64,000 bases of DNA from CBDDGJ01 sp965227805 (GCA_965227805.1 CBDDGJ010000003.1:682001-746000); one strand, 5' to 3'; counted from the stretch's first letter, positions 8,269-17,265 are shown. Translations and numbers: made by a program. The notes: generated by a model from the sequence alone, not told the origin.

Positions 8269-8383
8269 TCCCTAAAATTTCGACAATATGTTCGGTTTCC
8301 GGTGTAAGACCTTGCACATAATACACCAAAACACCAAATAGACTAAAGATAAGGGTTAGATATAACAATGATGAAAATCTCAT
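8249..8383 (-). CDS. Small single-pass membrane protein (44 aa), unknown
   Basis: On the minus strand an ATG at 8383 opens a 44-codon frame ending TAA at 8249-8251. Residues ~4-23 (SSLLYLTLIFSLFGVLVYYV) form one convincing transmembrane helix; the rest (QGLTPETEHIVEILGNDQFA) is a short polar, acidic tail. Its last 20 bases overlap the start of the 688-aa secreted protein, a typical sign of translational coupling. An AGGAG sits 14 bases before the ATG, longer than ideal. I see no database-type motif. Its position suggests it works with, or controls translation of, the downstream protein. Confidence 0.6.
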   Translation of the reverse strand: MRFSSLLYLTLIFSLFGVLVYYVQGLTPETEHIVEILGNDQFAK

Positions 8384-8484
8384 ATTTTAAGCATATGCTC
8401 CTTGTTTAATTCTCATGGATACCCCTTTATATATGTAGTCATGCCATATGGCTATATAAATGCGGCAAAAATGAGGAATAAGAT

Positions 8485-9033
8485 ATGCCAGAAAAGACCT
8501 TAACCCTTATCCGACCTATTGTGCTTGTCGGCATGATGGCGGCTGGAAAAACGCGGATCGGTGACGCATTGGCACAGACCCTAAATGTTAGCTTTATTGA
8601 TAGCGATAATGAAATAGAAAAGGCGGCACAATTAAGCGTTACGGACATTTTTGAGCGTTATGGCGAAGCCGAATTTAGACAGGGTGAAAGGCGTGTTATC
8701 CACCGCCTGTTACAGGATAAGGCTTGTGTTCTGGCCACGGGCGGTGGCGCCTTTATGGATAAGCAGACGCATAGGCTGATTAAAGATAAAGCCGTTTCTA
8801 TTTGGCTGGATGTTGAGATAGATGAATTGGTGCAACGTGTTGCGCGCAAGCCCAATAAACGCCCGCTCTTAATAAATACGGATATACGCAAAAAATTATC
8901 CGATTTAGCGCATATCCGCATACCGGTTTACCGCACAGCTGATATTCATATTGAGGCAAGCGGGCGCCCAAAAGCAGAGGTCGTTGCGCTGATTTTAGCT
9001 GAATTACGTGCACGTAAACTTATAAAAAACTAG
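8485..9033 (+). CDS. aroK: Shikimate kinase
   Basis: AroK phosphorylates shikimate with ATP in the chorismate pathway. The 182-aa protein has a Walker A loop GMMAAGKT (residues 16-23), the substrate-binding SFIDSDNEIE segment, EAEFRQGERR with the shikimate-contacting Arg region, the ATGGGAF glycine loop (~residue 80) and the lid NKRPLL (~115). The start is supported by a GAGGAATAAGAT leader. It is divergent from the 44-aa gene and only 34 bases upstream of aroB, forming the usual aroK-aroB operon. Confidence 0.96.
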   Translation: MPEKTLTLIRPIVLVGMMAAGKTRIGDALAQTLNVSFIDSDNEIEKAAQLSVTDIFERYGEAEFRQGERRVIHRLLQDKACVLATGGGAFMDKQTHRLIKDKAVSIWLDVEIDELVQRVARKPNKRPLLINTDIRKKLSDLAHIRIPVYRTADIHIEASGRPKAEVVALILAELRARKLIKN

Positions 9034-9067
9034 ACAAAAGCGTTATCTATGCGTAAGCAGATTGATT

Positions 9068-10195
9068 ATGGTTAATCAACAGGCATATCATCGTGTTGCA
9101 GTGCCGCTTACAGATGGGCGCGCTTATGATATTCTCATTGGGCGCGCGCTTATCGCGCATATTGGCAGCTATATATCACCATTTTTAGGGCGTCCGCATG
9201 TCGCGATTATTAGCGATGAACATGTCGCGGCGCATCATTTACAAACGCTAACAGCAGCACTGGATAAGGCAGGCATTGCATCAATATGTAAAATTCTGCC
9301 CGCAGGCGAGGCGACGAAATCTTTTGCCCAGCTCGACGCTTTATGTGCCTGGTTACTGGATGAAAAAATCGAACGCCACGATATGATTATCGCCTTTGGC
9401 GGCGGGGTCATTGGCGATCTGACCGGTTTTGCCGCTTCGATTTTGCGCCGTGGCACGCAATTTATACAAATCCCGACCACATTGTTAGCACAAGTCGATT
9501 CGAGTGTGGGCGGCAAAACAGCCATAAATGTTGCACAGGGCAAAAATCTAATCGGTAGTTTCTATCAACCAAAGCTGGTTCTGGCGGATAATGATATGCT
9601 CACCACCCTCCCCGCACGCCAATGGCGTGCCGGCTATGCCGAAGTGGTTAAATATGCCGCCTTGGGCGACGCCCGCTTTTTCAGCTGGCTCGGTGACCAT
9701 AAAGCAAAATTGCGTGGCGGGGATGCCGCGACCATGAGTGAGGCTGTGCGTATATCGTGTCAGGCCAAGGCTGATATAGTGGAACGCGATGAACGTGAAC
9801 ATGGTGAACGTGCCTTACTCAATTTGGGGCATACATTCGGCCATGCATTTGAAGCCGTTACGGGGTATGGTGATAAATTATTGCATGGCGAGGCGGTTGC
9901 TTTGGGCATGGCTTTCGCCTTTCGCTTATCGGTAAAAATGGGGTTATGTCCATCGCAAGATGCCGATGCGCTATGCACTCATTTGACCGATATGGGTCTG
10001 CCGACCCGGATGAGCGATATAGCCGCGCCCCCTTTCGCATGTAAGGCTTTGATTGAGGCGATGACACAAGACAAAAAAGCCAAAGCGGGTCAATTACGCT
10101 TCATTCTGGCCAGGGGGGTCGGCAAAGCCTTTATCAGCGATGATGTGGATAATGCTTTGCTTACGGATTTTTTACGCATGCAAGGCGCGCGGTGA
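9068..10195 (+). CDS. aroB: 3-dehydroquinate synthase
   Basis: AroB converts DAHP to 3-dehydroquinate using NAD and a divalent metal. Landmarks are the nucleotide-binding AFGGGVIGDLTGFAAS block, PTTLLAQVDSSVGGKTAIN with catalytic lysine, NLIGSFYQP, the metal-binding Glu in RAGYAEVVKYA, and metal-ligand histidines in LNLGHTFGHAFE and LLHGEAVALGM. ATG 9068 gives 375 aa; a TTG at 9062 would add two residues. It follows aroK closely and ends four bases before the next gene, so all three are likely one transcript. Confidence 0.96.
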   Translation: MVNQQAYHRVAVPLTDGRAYDILIGRALIAHIGSYISPFLGRPHVAIISDEHVAAHHLQTLTAALDKAGIASICKILPAGEATKSFAQLDALCAWLLDEKIERHDMIIAFGGGVIGDLTGFAASILRRGTQFIQIPTTLLAQVDSSVGGKTAINVAQGKNLIGSFYQPKLVLADNDMLTTLPARQWRAGYAEVVKYAALGDARFFSWLGDHKAKLRGGDAATMSEAVRISCQAKADIVERDEREHGERALLNLGHTFGHAFEAVTGYGDKLLHGEAVALGMAFAFRLSVKMGLCPSQDADALCTHLTDMGLPTRMSDIAAPPFACKALIEAMTQDKKAKAGQLRFILARGVGKAFISDDVDNALLTDFLRMQGAR

Positions 10196-10199
10196 GTTT

Positions 10200-11474
10200 A
10201 TGTTTTTGGGCATTGCGCGTGAGTTTTGGGTATCAAGCGGGATTATTTTACTTTTACTGCTCATTTCTGCTTTTTTATCGGGTTCTGAAACGGCGATTAC
10301 AGCGGCCTCGCGCGCGCATATGCGCCGCCTCGCACAAAAAGGAACGCGCCGGGCGCGCTGGGTAAGCTATTTGCTGGAACGCAAAGAACAACTCATTACA
10401 GCTATTTTGCTGGGTAATAATCTGGTGAATATTCTGGCATCGGTTTTGGCAACCAGCCTGTTTTTAGGCATGTTTGGCGAAACCGGCTTAATTTATGCCA
10501 CACTCATTATGACCGCCATCGTGGTTATTTTCGCCGAAGTTTTACCGAAAACATATGCCATTTTAACCCCCGATCGCACCGCATTGCGCGCAGCGATTTT
10601 CTTGCGGGGGCTGTTGATTATCTTCACGCCTTTTGCGGTTTTACTCCAGCAGATCTCGCGGCTCGTTTTGCGGTTGGCAGGCTTCCATGAGGCACAAGCC
10701 GGAAATTTATTGCCAGCGCATGAAGAAATACGCAGCACGATTGACCTGCATCATTCAGAAGGCGGCGTCATCAAACGCGACCGCGATATGTTGGGCGGCA
10801 TTCTCGATTTAAGCGGCATTATTGTCGGGGAAATTATGGTGCACCGCAAAAATATGGTTATGATAGATGCGGCACTATCACCGCAAAAAATTATTCGCCG
10901 CATTTTGAAAAGCCCCTATACGCGCATGCCGCTTTGGCGTGATGATCCGGAAAATATTATCGGCATATTACATGCAAAAGATGTGCTGCGGGCCTTGGCA
11001 CGCACGTCTGACATTAACAAACTTGATTTCGTCGCTTTAGCAAGCCCCCCCTGGTTTGTGCCGGAAACAACCTTGCTTGCCGACCAGTTACATGCCTTTC
11101 GCGATCGCAAAACGCATTTTGCTCTGATTGTTGATGAATATGGTGCGCTTATGGGTCTGGTAACTATGGAAGATATTTTAGAGGAAATTGTCGGCCATAT
11201 TGATGATGAGCATGACACAGCAGAATATGGTATTAAACAGGCGGAGAATGGAGCGATTGAGGTAGATGGCACCGTAACCATTCGCGACTTGAACCGGGAA
11301 ATGGGCTGGCATTTACCTGATGATGAGGCCACAACGATTGCTGGTTTGGTGATTCATGAAGCACGCACCATTCCGGAAGTCGGGCAAAAATTCGATTTCT
11401 TCAAACTGCGCTTCCATATTACAGGGCGCGCGCATAATCAGATCACAACCATAGTCATTCATGATAAAACATAA
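10200..11474 (+). CDS. CNNM/CorC-type membrane protein with tandem CBS domains (hemolysin-family)
   Basis: From ATG 10200 the protein has 424 aa. Residues 1-~165 form a CNNM transmembrane domain: a first helix (SSGIILLLLLISAFLSGSET), then the conserved GSETAITAASRAHM segment, ILLGNNLVNILAS, and an IFAEVLPKTYA helix. Two CBS motifs follow (about residues 190-320; IVGEIMVHRKNMVMID and LVTMEDILEEIVGHIDDEHD), then a CorC/HlyC C-terminal domain (EVDGTVTIRDLNREMGW). Family members are proposed Mg2+/Co2+ efflux or resistance factors; the old 'hemolysin' name is not functional evidence. It follows aroB after four bases, a linkage common in alphaproteobacteria. Longer upstream starts would overlap aroB. 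Confidence 0.92.
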   Translation: MFLGIAREFWVSSGIILLLLLISAFLSGSETAITAASRAHMRRLAQKGTRRARWVSYLLERKEQLITAILLGNNLVNILASVLATSLFLGMFGETGLIYATLIMTAIVVIFAEVLPKTYAILTPDRTALRAAIFLRGLLIIFTPFAVLLQQISRLVLRLAGFHEAQAGNLLPAHEEIRSTIDLHHSEGGVIKRDRDMLGGILDLSGIIVGEIMVHRKNMVMIDAALSPQKIIRRILKSPYTRMPLWRDDPENIIGILHAKDVLRALARTSDINKLDFVALASPPWFVPETTLLADQLHAFRDRKTHFALIVDEYGALMGLVTMEDILEEIVGHIDDEHDTAEYGIKQAENGAIEVDGTVTIRDLNREMGWHLPDDEATTIAGLVIHEARTIPEVGQKFDFFKLRFHITGRAHNQITTIVIHDKT

Positions 11475-11476
11475 AA

Positions 11477-11509
11477 TTATTTTCTGCCCTATGCTGTATC
11501 AGAAAATAA
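11477..11509. terminator. Hairpin between convergent genes
   Basis: TTATTTTCTG (11477-11486) pairs perfectly with CAGAAAATAA (11500-11509) across a 13-base loop, in the 24-base gap between the convergent CBS-protein and purU genes and running into the purU stop. The stem is AT-rich, but its ends give U-runs on either strand, so it could end transcription in both directions. Confidence 0.5.
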
Positions 11510-12341
11510 CGGTTTTATCTCCGTTTAGTAAAATACGGTGATCCAGATAAAGCCGCACAGCCTGTGCCAAGACGCGTTTTTCCACATCGCGCCCCACATC
11601 GATTAAATCATTGACGTGCATATCATGACGAATATCGGCGGTGCCTTGTGTGATTATCGGCCCTTCATCCAAATCTGACGTGACAAAATGGGCCGTCGCC
11701 CCAATCATTTTTACGCCGCGCTTATAGGCACGGCTATAGGGCACTGCACCTTTGAAACTTGGCAAAAAACTGTGATGAATATTGATAATGCGCGCCGGAA
11801 ATTTAGTGACAAATTCTGGAGATAAAATCTGCATATAGCGGGCCAGAATTAAAAGATCGACTTTCTTTGCTTGTGCCACTTTTGCAATGCGTGCCTCGGC
11901 TTTGGTTTTGTCTGCGCTTACAGGGAAAAAGGGAATTTTTGCAGATTTTACACGCGCTTTTACCATGTCATGATTAGAAATAACGCCTGCAATCTCCATA
12001 TCCAAGCTGCCGATTTTGTGGCGATAGAGCAAGTCTTCCAGGCAGTGGTCAAATTTTGAAACCAAAATCAAAACACGCGGACGCCGCGCTGTGTCGAAAA
12101 TAGTCCATTGCATGGAAAATGTTTCTGCGGTTTTGCGAAAAGCACGCGTAAACGCCCCAACCCCCTTACGCGGATTACGATGCGGGTGAAAAGCGACGCG
12201 CATGAAAAACTGCCCCGTATCCGTATCGCCAAATTGATGGCTTTCGGAAATATTCATTTTATGTTCATAAAGCGCGCCCGCCACAGCAGCAACAATGCCG
12301 GGGCTATCTGTGCAAGAAAGATTAAGCACAAAATGACGCAT
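11499..12341 (-). CDS. purU: Formyltetrahydrofolate deformylase
   Basis: PurU hydrolyses 10-formyl-THF to formate and THF, balancing one-carbon pools. The 280-aa protein starts with an ACT domain (LNLSCTDSPGIVAAVAGALY, residues ~5-85) and continues with a formyltransferase-fold catalytic domain containing RVLILVSKFDHCLEDLL, the INIHHSFLPSFKGA block with catalytic Asn/His, and GATAHFVTSDLDEGPII with catalytic Asp. Length and order are standard. Its start overlaps the stop of the upstream oxygenase gene by one base, so they are cotranscribed. Confidence 0.95.
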   Translation of the reverse strand: MRHFVLNLSCTDSPGIVAAVAGALYEHKMNISESHQFGDTDTGQFFMRVAFHPHRNPRKGVGAFTRAFRKTAETFSMQWTIFDTARRPRVLILVSKFDHCLEDLLYRHKIGSLDMEIAGVISNHDMVKARVKSAKIPFFPVSADKTKAEARIAKVAQAKKVDLLILARYMQILSPEFVTKFPARIINIHHSFLPSFKGAVPYSRAYKRGVKMIGATAHFVTSDLDEGPIITQGTADIRHDMHVNDLIDVGRDVEKRVLAQAVRLYLDHRILLNGDKTVIF

Positions 12342-13282
12342 CAGGACGGCTCTTTCATATAGGAAAAACTTTCATCAATTTTATGCAATAAATGCTCCAA
12401 ACATGTTGCAGGTGGATAATGCGGCACCTCGCCCGGGGCGATGCAATTTGGTAAGGCAGATAAATCCGCTTCCGGATCCGGGTCGAAAAAAAAGGCCATG
12501 GAATGGCGCACCCGCCCCGAGCGATTGATAACACGGTGGCGGGTCGAGCAATAGCGATCATTGCTCCAGCGTGCCATCATGTCACCAATATTGATAATCA
12601 CCGCATCAGAAATAAAAGGTATGTCTATCCACGCATCTGGCGCGGTTTCAATTTGTAAGCCTGGCGCATCATATTGGGCTAATAAGGTGAGGCAGCCGAA
12701 ATCCGTATGCGCCCCCGCCCCGATTTGGGTGTGATATTGTGGGGGATAGCGCAAGGGGCTAAGCGTGGCCATGGGGTCGCTAAGCCAGCGGTCGAAATAA
12801 TCGGGAGGGGCATCCAAAGCACGGGCAAAGGCATGCATGAGCCTGCGCCCAACATGCACACAGGCATCATAGCAAGCCTGCATGGTGGGTTTCCACTGCG
12901 CTATAGCCGGCCACTGATTGGGGCCATGCAGAGGCAGCCCCGCTTTAACACGCGGGTGGTGCCTATCACAATCATTGCCGATTTTTATACCCTCTTTATA
13001 ATCGCCTTGCGGATTATGGTGCGGGTCTAGCACTTCTTCACCATGACGAAACCAGCCGCGATGACATGATGAGCGGGTAATGGCGATTTTTTCTTTTTCG
13101 CTAAGCGGGAGGTCAAAAAATGTTTTTGCAGCGGCAAAAGCAGGCGCAAAATCAATGCCATGATTGATAAGGCAAAAAAACCCATGCATACGGCAGGCAG
13201 CATCTAAATCACGGACAAATTTTTCCGTGCGACTGGCATCACCTGCATTAAGCGCATCAAAATCAAGCAGAGGTAAATTCAT
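12341..13282 (-). CDS. Isopenicillin N synthase-like 2-oxoglutarate/Fe(II) oxygenase
   Basis: The 313-aa protein has the N-terminal non-haem dioxygenase domain (FCLINHGIDFAPAFAAAK, CHRGWFRHGEE) and a C-terminal 2OG-Fe(II) jelly roll. The iron facial triad is HTD in AGAHTDFGCLTLL plus the His in STRHRVINRS; the 2OG-binding R-x-S is in GRVRHSMAFFF. Relatives in bacteria are usually uncharacterised oxidases of small metabolites; beta-lactam synthesis is not implied, since no ACV synthetase is nearby. It overlaps rppH by four bases upstream and purU by one base downstream, placing it in the long minus-strand operon. Confidence 0.9.
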   Translation of the reverse strand: MNLPLLDFDALNAGDASRTEKFVRDLDAACRMHGFFCLINHGIDFAPAFAAAKTFFDLPLSEKEKIAITRSSCHRGWFRHGEEVLDPHHNPQGDYKEGIKIGNDCDRHHPRVKAGLPLHGPNQWPAIAQWKPTMQACYDACVHVGRRLMHAFARALDAPPDYFDRWLSDPMATLSPLRYPPQYHTQIGAGAHTDFGCLTLLAQYDAPGLQIETAPDAWIDIPFISDAVIINIGDMMARWSNDRYCSTRHRVINRSGRVRHSMAFFFDPDPEADLSALPNCIAPGEVPHYPPATCLEHLLHKIDESFSYMKEPS

Positions 13283-13821
13283 GAACGAACCCTTAACTTT
13301 GCTTTATGCCCTATATGGGCAAAGCCCTGTGCCAGCTTTTGGTAAATATGGCGTTTGAACGGCACAATAAGCTCTATGGCTTGTTCGAAACTGCACCACT
13401 GCCATGCATAAAACTCTATTTGATCATGCGCGTCAAGGCAGATATTATCATCTGTGCCAGTAAAGCGCATGGCGAACCATTTTTGCTTTTGGCCACGATA
13501 TTTTCCTTTCAATGCTTTGCCAATAAGTGCGGCGGGTAAATCATAAGATAGCCAATAAGGAAGCTCATAAAGCACATCACTTTGTGTGATGCCGGTTTCT
13601 TCCGCAAGTTCGCGCCTTGCCGCTATGCAGGGCATTTCGCCCGCATCAATGCCGCCTTGCGGAAATTGCCAGGGAAATTCATGTGCCGGCATGACATCGG
13701 CAATACGCTTGCCCATAAAGACTTCGCCCGCAGCATTAAACAAAACGATACCAACACAGGCACGGAATGGATAATGATATGCCGGATGCGCGGGGTCAAA
13801 TTGTGGCGGATTATAATCCAT
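13279..13821 (-). CDS. rppH: RNA pyrophosphohydrolase (Nudix)
   Basis: RppH removes pyrophosphate from 5'-triphosphorylated mRNA and so opens it to RNase E decay. The Nudix box is clear: GGIDAGEMPCIAARRELAEE followed by TG. It is preceded by FPQGG and followed by YELPYWLSYDLP and the KGQKQKWFAMRF-like segment typical of RppH rather than of nucleotide-sanitising MutT enzymes. At 180 aa it is slightly longer than most (about 160), with extra residues at both ends. It lies 11 bases after ctpA and overlaps the oxygenase gene by four bases. Confidence 0.93.
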   Translation of the reverse strand: MDYNPPQFDPAHPAYHYPFRACVGIVLFNAAGEVFMGKRIADVMPAHEFPWQFPQGGIDAGEMPCIAARRELAEETGITQSDVLYELPYWLSYDLPAALIGKALKGKYRGQKQKWFAMRFTGTDDNICLDAHDQIEFYAWQWCSFEQAIELIVPFKRHIYQKLAQGFAHIGHKAKLRVRS

Positions 13822-13832
13822 TATATGCAGGC

Positions 13833-15215
13833 TTACTCTATGGCTGCGATATTTTCATTTTGCAATGCCTTATGCATATCGGTCAAAATAGCAATCGCCT
13901 TTTGTAATTGGGCATCATCTTCGGGTTCAGGCGGAATATAGGGGATGGAGGTTTTTTTGTTTTTTTCCTCTTCTTCCTTATTTTTTGCGCGGTCTTCTTT
14001 CACATTGGAGGTGCCGTCAATATCTTCGCCATCTAATCTGCCGGGTAAATTAGCCTCGCGGCGCGGTTTGGCTTTTTGCAATTTTTCCGGAATTTTTTGG
14101 CGCACAAAAATATCTGGCGTAATGCCTAATGCCTGTATTGAGCGGCCTGACGGCGTGTAATAGCGGGCTGTTGTCATACGCACAGCGCCCTGATTCCATA
14201 ACGGGCTTACCGTTTGCACAGAGCCCTTACCGAAACTTTGCGCCCCTAAAACCAAAGCGCGATGGTGGTCTTGCAACGCGCCTGCAACAATTTCGGAGGC
14301 AGATGCCGAGCCACCATTGATAAGCACAATAATCGGCGCGCCATTGGTCATGTCGCCCTTGGTCGCGCTTGCGCGGGCAGCATATTCTTTGCGCTTGCCG
14401 CGCGTAGATACGATTTCACCACGCTCAAGCACTGTGTCCGATACGCTAATGGCTTCCGTAAGCAGCCCACCCGGATTATTACGCAAGTCAAGAATATAAC
14501 CCGCAATTTTGCTCTTACCAATATCGCCTGCGAGGCTTTGCAAGGCTTGTTTAAGGTTTTTGGTGGTCTGTTCATTAAATTTGGTAATGCGGATATAAGC
14601 GATATTTTTATCTGCCCCCTCCACACGGCTACGCACGGCGCGAATAACAATCGTGTCGCGGATAATGGTGACTTCAAACGGTTCTTCTTCGCCTTCGCGC
14701 AAAATGGTGATGGTGATGGGTTCCCCCTTTTCGCCACGCATTTTATCGACGGCTTGCGAAAGTGTCTGGCCTAAAATCGGTTCACCATCCAGATGTGAGA
14801 TTAAATCATTTGGGCGCAATCCGGCACGGTCTGCAGGTGTATCGGCAATGGGTGTGATCACTTTTACCAATCCCTGTTCCATCGTCACCTCAATACCAAG
14901 CCCACCAAATTCGCCCTTGGTTTCGATTTGCATATCCTCAAAGTTTTTAGGCGGCAAATAGGAAGAATGCGGATCAAGCGAACTCATCATGCCAATAAGG
15001 GCGGCTTCTATCAATTCCTTATCAGAAGGGGCATCAATATAATCGCGGCGCACGCGCTCAAGCACATCACCGAAAAGCCGCAAATTTTTATAAAGCTCTT
15101 CTTTACGCTCACTTTCGCTAAGCGGCGCATCTTGTGTTTCGTCCTGTCCGTAAGCTGCAGGCATATATAAAGCTGCACTCATCATAAAAATTACGATATA
15201 TAATAATCTGGTCAT
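13833..15215 (-). CDS. ctpA: Carboxy-terminal processing protease (S41 family)
   Basis: CtpA-type proteases trim or degrade periplasmic proteins, often cell-wall enzymes. The 460-aa product has a signal peptide (residues ~1-23, ending AAYGQ), a helical pre-domain (LRLFGDVLERVRRDYIDAP), a PDZ domain (~85-170; EFGGLGIEVTMEQG ... ITPIADTPADRAGLRPNDLI) and the S41 core with NGGSASASEIVAGALQ (catalytic Ser) and QSFGKGSVQ (catalytic Lys). A charged C-terminal tail (RAKNKEEEEKNKKTS) follows. It starts three bases after envC; pairing of an EnvC-like factor with a Ctp protease is conserved in alphaproteobacteria and suggests control of peptidoglycan cutting. Confidence 0.95.
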   Translation of the reverse strand: MTRLLYIVIFMMSAALYMPAAYGQDETQDAPLSESERKEELYKNLRLFGDVLERVRRDYIDAPSDKELIEAALIGMMSSLDPHSSYLPPKNFEDMQIETKGEFGGLGIEVTMEQGLVKVITPIADTPADRAGLRPNDLISHLDGEPILGQTLSQAVDKMRGEKGEPITITILREGEEEPFEVTIIRDTIVIRAVRSRVEGADKNIAYIRITKFNEQTTKNLKQALQSLAGDIGKSKIAGYILDLRNNPGGLLTEAISVSDTVLERGEIVSTRGKRKEYAARASATKGDMTNGAPIIVLINGGSASASEIVAGALQDHHRALVLGAQSFGKGSVQTVSPLWNQGAVRMTTARYYTPSGRSIQALGITPDIFVRQKIPEKLQKAKPRREANLPGRLDGEDIDGTSNVKEDRAKNKEEEEKNKKTSIPYIPPEPEDDAQLQKAIAILTDMHKALQNENIAAIE

Positions 15216-15218
15216 AAT

Positions 15219-16391
15219 TTATCCTTTATCTTGCGCGCGTATCCACGGGAAAGGGTCAATCGGCTTTCCTTTATACCGCATTTCAAGATATAAGGAAGCT
15301 TGTCTTGTGGCATAGCCGGCTTTTTTTTCATGCGCAGCAGGCGTCTGGGCGATTGGTTCGCCGGCAAGAACATTTTGCCCAACAAAACTTTGCAATTTAC
15401 CAAGGCCGATGAGAACCATTTGATAATCTTCTGAAAAGCTCAAAATGAGAATATCGCCCAACTGGCGAAACGCACCGGCATAAAGAATTTTGGCATCATA
15501 AGGCGCGATAATCTGGGTGCCGGGGCGCGTTTGAATGGATAAACCTTGGGTTTTTTGGCCAGTCTTGGATAAAGTGCCGAAACGTTTTATAATATTTCCG
15601 TTTGCGGGCAAGCGTAAATAGCCATGCATTTTGTCGAAAAGCGCGCCTTTACGGTTTTGCTGCGACAGCTGCCGATTGCGCCGAAGGAGCTTACGGGTAA
15701 ACGCCCGGAATGAAGCCGCTTCTTTGGCAAGGCGGGCAATCTCCTCTTGTTCGGCTTTCAAGGCCTTTCGTATGTCCTGTTCGCGTTCAGCCCGTTGCGC
15801 CAATAATTCATCTAGCGCCTTTTGCGCTGTCGCCAATTCCTGTTCTTGTGCACGAAGTTTTGCATGATCGTCTTTGATATGCGCGCGAATGACACGTAAT
15901 TCACCAAGCCGGTTTTTTACCGTGGCCGCACGCTTTTGCAAACCCGGAATAATGGCATTGAGGGTGATTTTTCCCTGAATGGCCTTTAGGGCATCATGCG
16001 GGTGCACCGCAAAAGCGGGGGGCGGTTGTGTTTCCATGGATTGTAAGGCGGCAAATAAGCGCGATAATGTTTCACGCTCGGCGTGTAATTTATCCGTAAG
16101 CTGGATTTCGGTCAGGATAAATTGCTCGAGGCGATCTTCCAAAAGATTGCGGTCTTTTTCATTGCGCTGGACATTTTCGGCTAAAGTGATGGCATCTTGC
16201 CGTAGCATAGCAATATTTTGCTTTATCGTGTCGGCTTGAGCGCTTAAATTTTGTTGTTTGCGTTTGTGGTCGGCAATTTCATTTTCTATATCTTGCAAGT
16301 CGCGGTCTTGCTGTTTGGGGGCGGGTAGTGCGGGTGCACTCCACAAACAACATAATATGCCCAGACAAATATAGCGGATTATATTAGCCAC
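15219..16391 (-). CDS. envC: EnvC-like murein hydrolase activator with degenerate LytM domain
   Basis: The 390-aa exported protein has a signal peptide (~1-23), a long coiled coil (~25-255; ENEIADHKRKQQNLSAQADT, LRAQEQELATAQKALDELL, AEQEEIARLAKEAASF) and a C-terminal M23/LytM-fold domain (~285-385). In active M23 enzymes the domain carries H-x-x-x-D and H-x-H zinc ligands. Here the equivalent places read TQGLSIQ and LIGLGKLQ, so the metal site is lost, as in EnvC, which activates amidases instead of cutting murein. The GTG start at 16391 lies inside the rlmH stop region, implying coupled translation. ctpA follows immediately. Confidence 0.9.
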   Translation of the reverse strand: MANIIRYICLGILCCLWSAPALPAPKQQDRDLQDIENEIADHKRKQQNLSAQADTIKQNIAMLRQDAITLAENVQRNEKDRNLLEDRLEQFILTEIQLTDKLHAERETLSRLFAALQSMETQPPPAFAVHPHDALKAIQGKITLNAIIPGLQKRAATVKNRLGELRVIRAHIKDDHAKLRAQEQELATAQKALDELLAQRAEREQDIRKALKAEQEEIARLAKEAASFRAFTRKLLRRNRQLSQQNRKGALFDKMHGYLRLPANGNIIKRFGTLSKTGQKTQGLSIQTRPGTQIIAPYDAKILYAGAFRQLGDILILSFSEDYQMVLIGLGKLQSFVGQNVLAGEPIAQTPAAHEKKAGYATRQASLYLEMRYKGKPIDPFPWIRAQDKG

Positions 16392-16860
16392 GGTGATAGG
16401 GGTGATTGGTTAAAATTGAAATGGCACGCCATATTTGTTCGACCAGCATAATGCGTGCCAGCATATGCGGCCATGTCATCTGGCCTAGCGAAAGGTGCAT
16501 ATCGGCCTTGGCACGCACGGCATCTGAAAAGCCATCGGCACCACCTATGACAAAACATAACTGCGTCAGGCCATTATCGGCCTCACAGCGTAGAAAATCA
16601 GCAAAAGCAGAACTTGTCATTTGGCGCGCCTGTTCGTGTAAAAAAACGAATCTTATATTATTTTGAGCGCGTTTCAAATTATTTATTGCATCTATGAGGG
16701 ACTTTTCCCATTTTCCGCCCTTATCGCGAATTTCAATATGCTCAAATGCGCTAAAGCCGATAGCTGCCCCTTGCGTGGTGATACGGTGGGTATAGATATC
16801 AAAGAGGGGAGCCTCATTTTTGCCCTGCATATGCCCGACAGCAAGAAGGGTTAAGCGCAT
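16384..16860 (-). CDS. rlmH: 23S rRNA (pseudouridine1915-N3)-methyltransferase
   Basis: RlmH methylates pseudouridine 1915 in helix 69 of 23S rRNA as a homodimeric SPOUT enzyme. The 158-aa protein is of family length and contains the trefoil-knot cofactor site: FVIGGADGFS (residues ~102-111) and the terminal LVEQIWRAISILTNHPYHR, whose last residues are characteristic. The early motif is RLTLLAVGHM. It follows rsfS by 12 bases, giving the nadD-rsfS-rlmH ribosome-maturation block, and overlaps envC. Confidence 0.96.
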   Translation of the reverse strand: MRLTLLAVGHMQGKNEAPLFDIYTHRITTQGAAIGFSAFEHIEIRDKGGKWEKSLIDAINNLKRAQNNIRFVFLHEQARQMTSSAFADFLRCEADNGLTQLCFVIGGADGFSDAVRAKADMHLSLGQMTWPHMLARIMLVEQIWRAISILTNHPYHRG

Positions 16861-16872
16861 AAGGTCTATAAA

Positions 16873-17265
16873 TTATCCGTGTTGCGGGGCAGAGGTGTCT
16901 GTTTCCAAATCAGCCGCCCACATTTTTTCAATGGTGTAAAATTCCCGCACTTCGGGGCGGAAAATATGAATAATCACATCGAATATATCAATCAATATCC
17001 AATCGGCATTATCGCGCCCCTCGGTATGGATGGCTTTATGCCCGGCCTGTTTTAGCCGTTCCAATATATGATCGGCAATGGCACTTACATGGCGGGTTGA
17101 GCGCCCGGATGCGACAACCATATAGGCGGCGATTGAGGATTTTCCTTCCAGGTCAATCGTAACAATATTTTGGGCCTGGTCATCATCAAGGCTGGCAAGC
17201 ACGAGCGCTAAATTTTCGGATACAGACGGAATGTGCATATCACGCATTCTGGAATTGGCAGGCAT
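16873..17265 (-). CDS. rsfS: Ribosomal silencing factor RsfS
   Basis: RsfS binds protein L14 and blocks subunit joining in starvation. The 130-aa protein has the DUF143/Iojap fold with LDDDQAQNIVTIDLEGKSSI, YMVVASGRSTRHVSAIADHI, the conserved EGRDNADWILIDIFDVIIHIF stretch (read as several short blocks) and the terminal REFYTIEKMWAAD. Length is typical. It lies 72 bases after nadD and just before rlmH. Confidence 0.95.
   Translation of the reverse strand: MPANSRMRDMHIPSVSENLALVLASLDDDQAQNIVTIDLEGKSSIAAYMVVASGRSTRHVSAIADHILERLKQAGHKAIHTEGRDNADWILIDIFDVIIHIFRPEVREFYTIEKMWAADLETDTSAPQHG

Noticed and set aside
12341..13282. Beta-lactam biosynthesis gene
   Set aside because: The family is broad and no ACV synthetase or other pathway genes are present.
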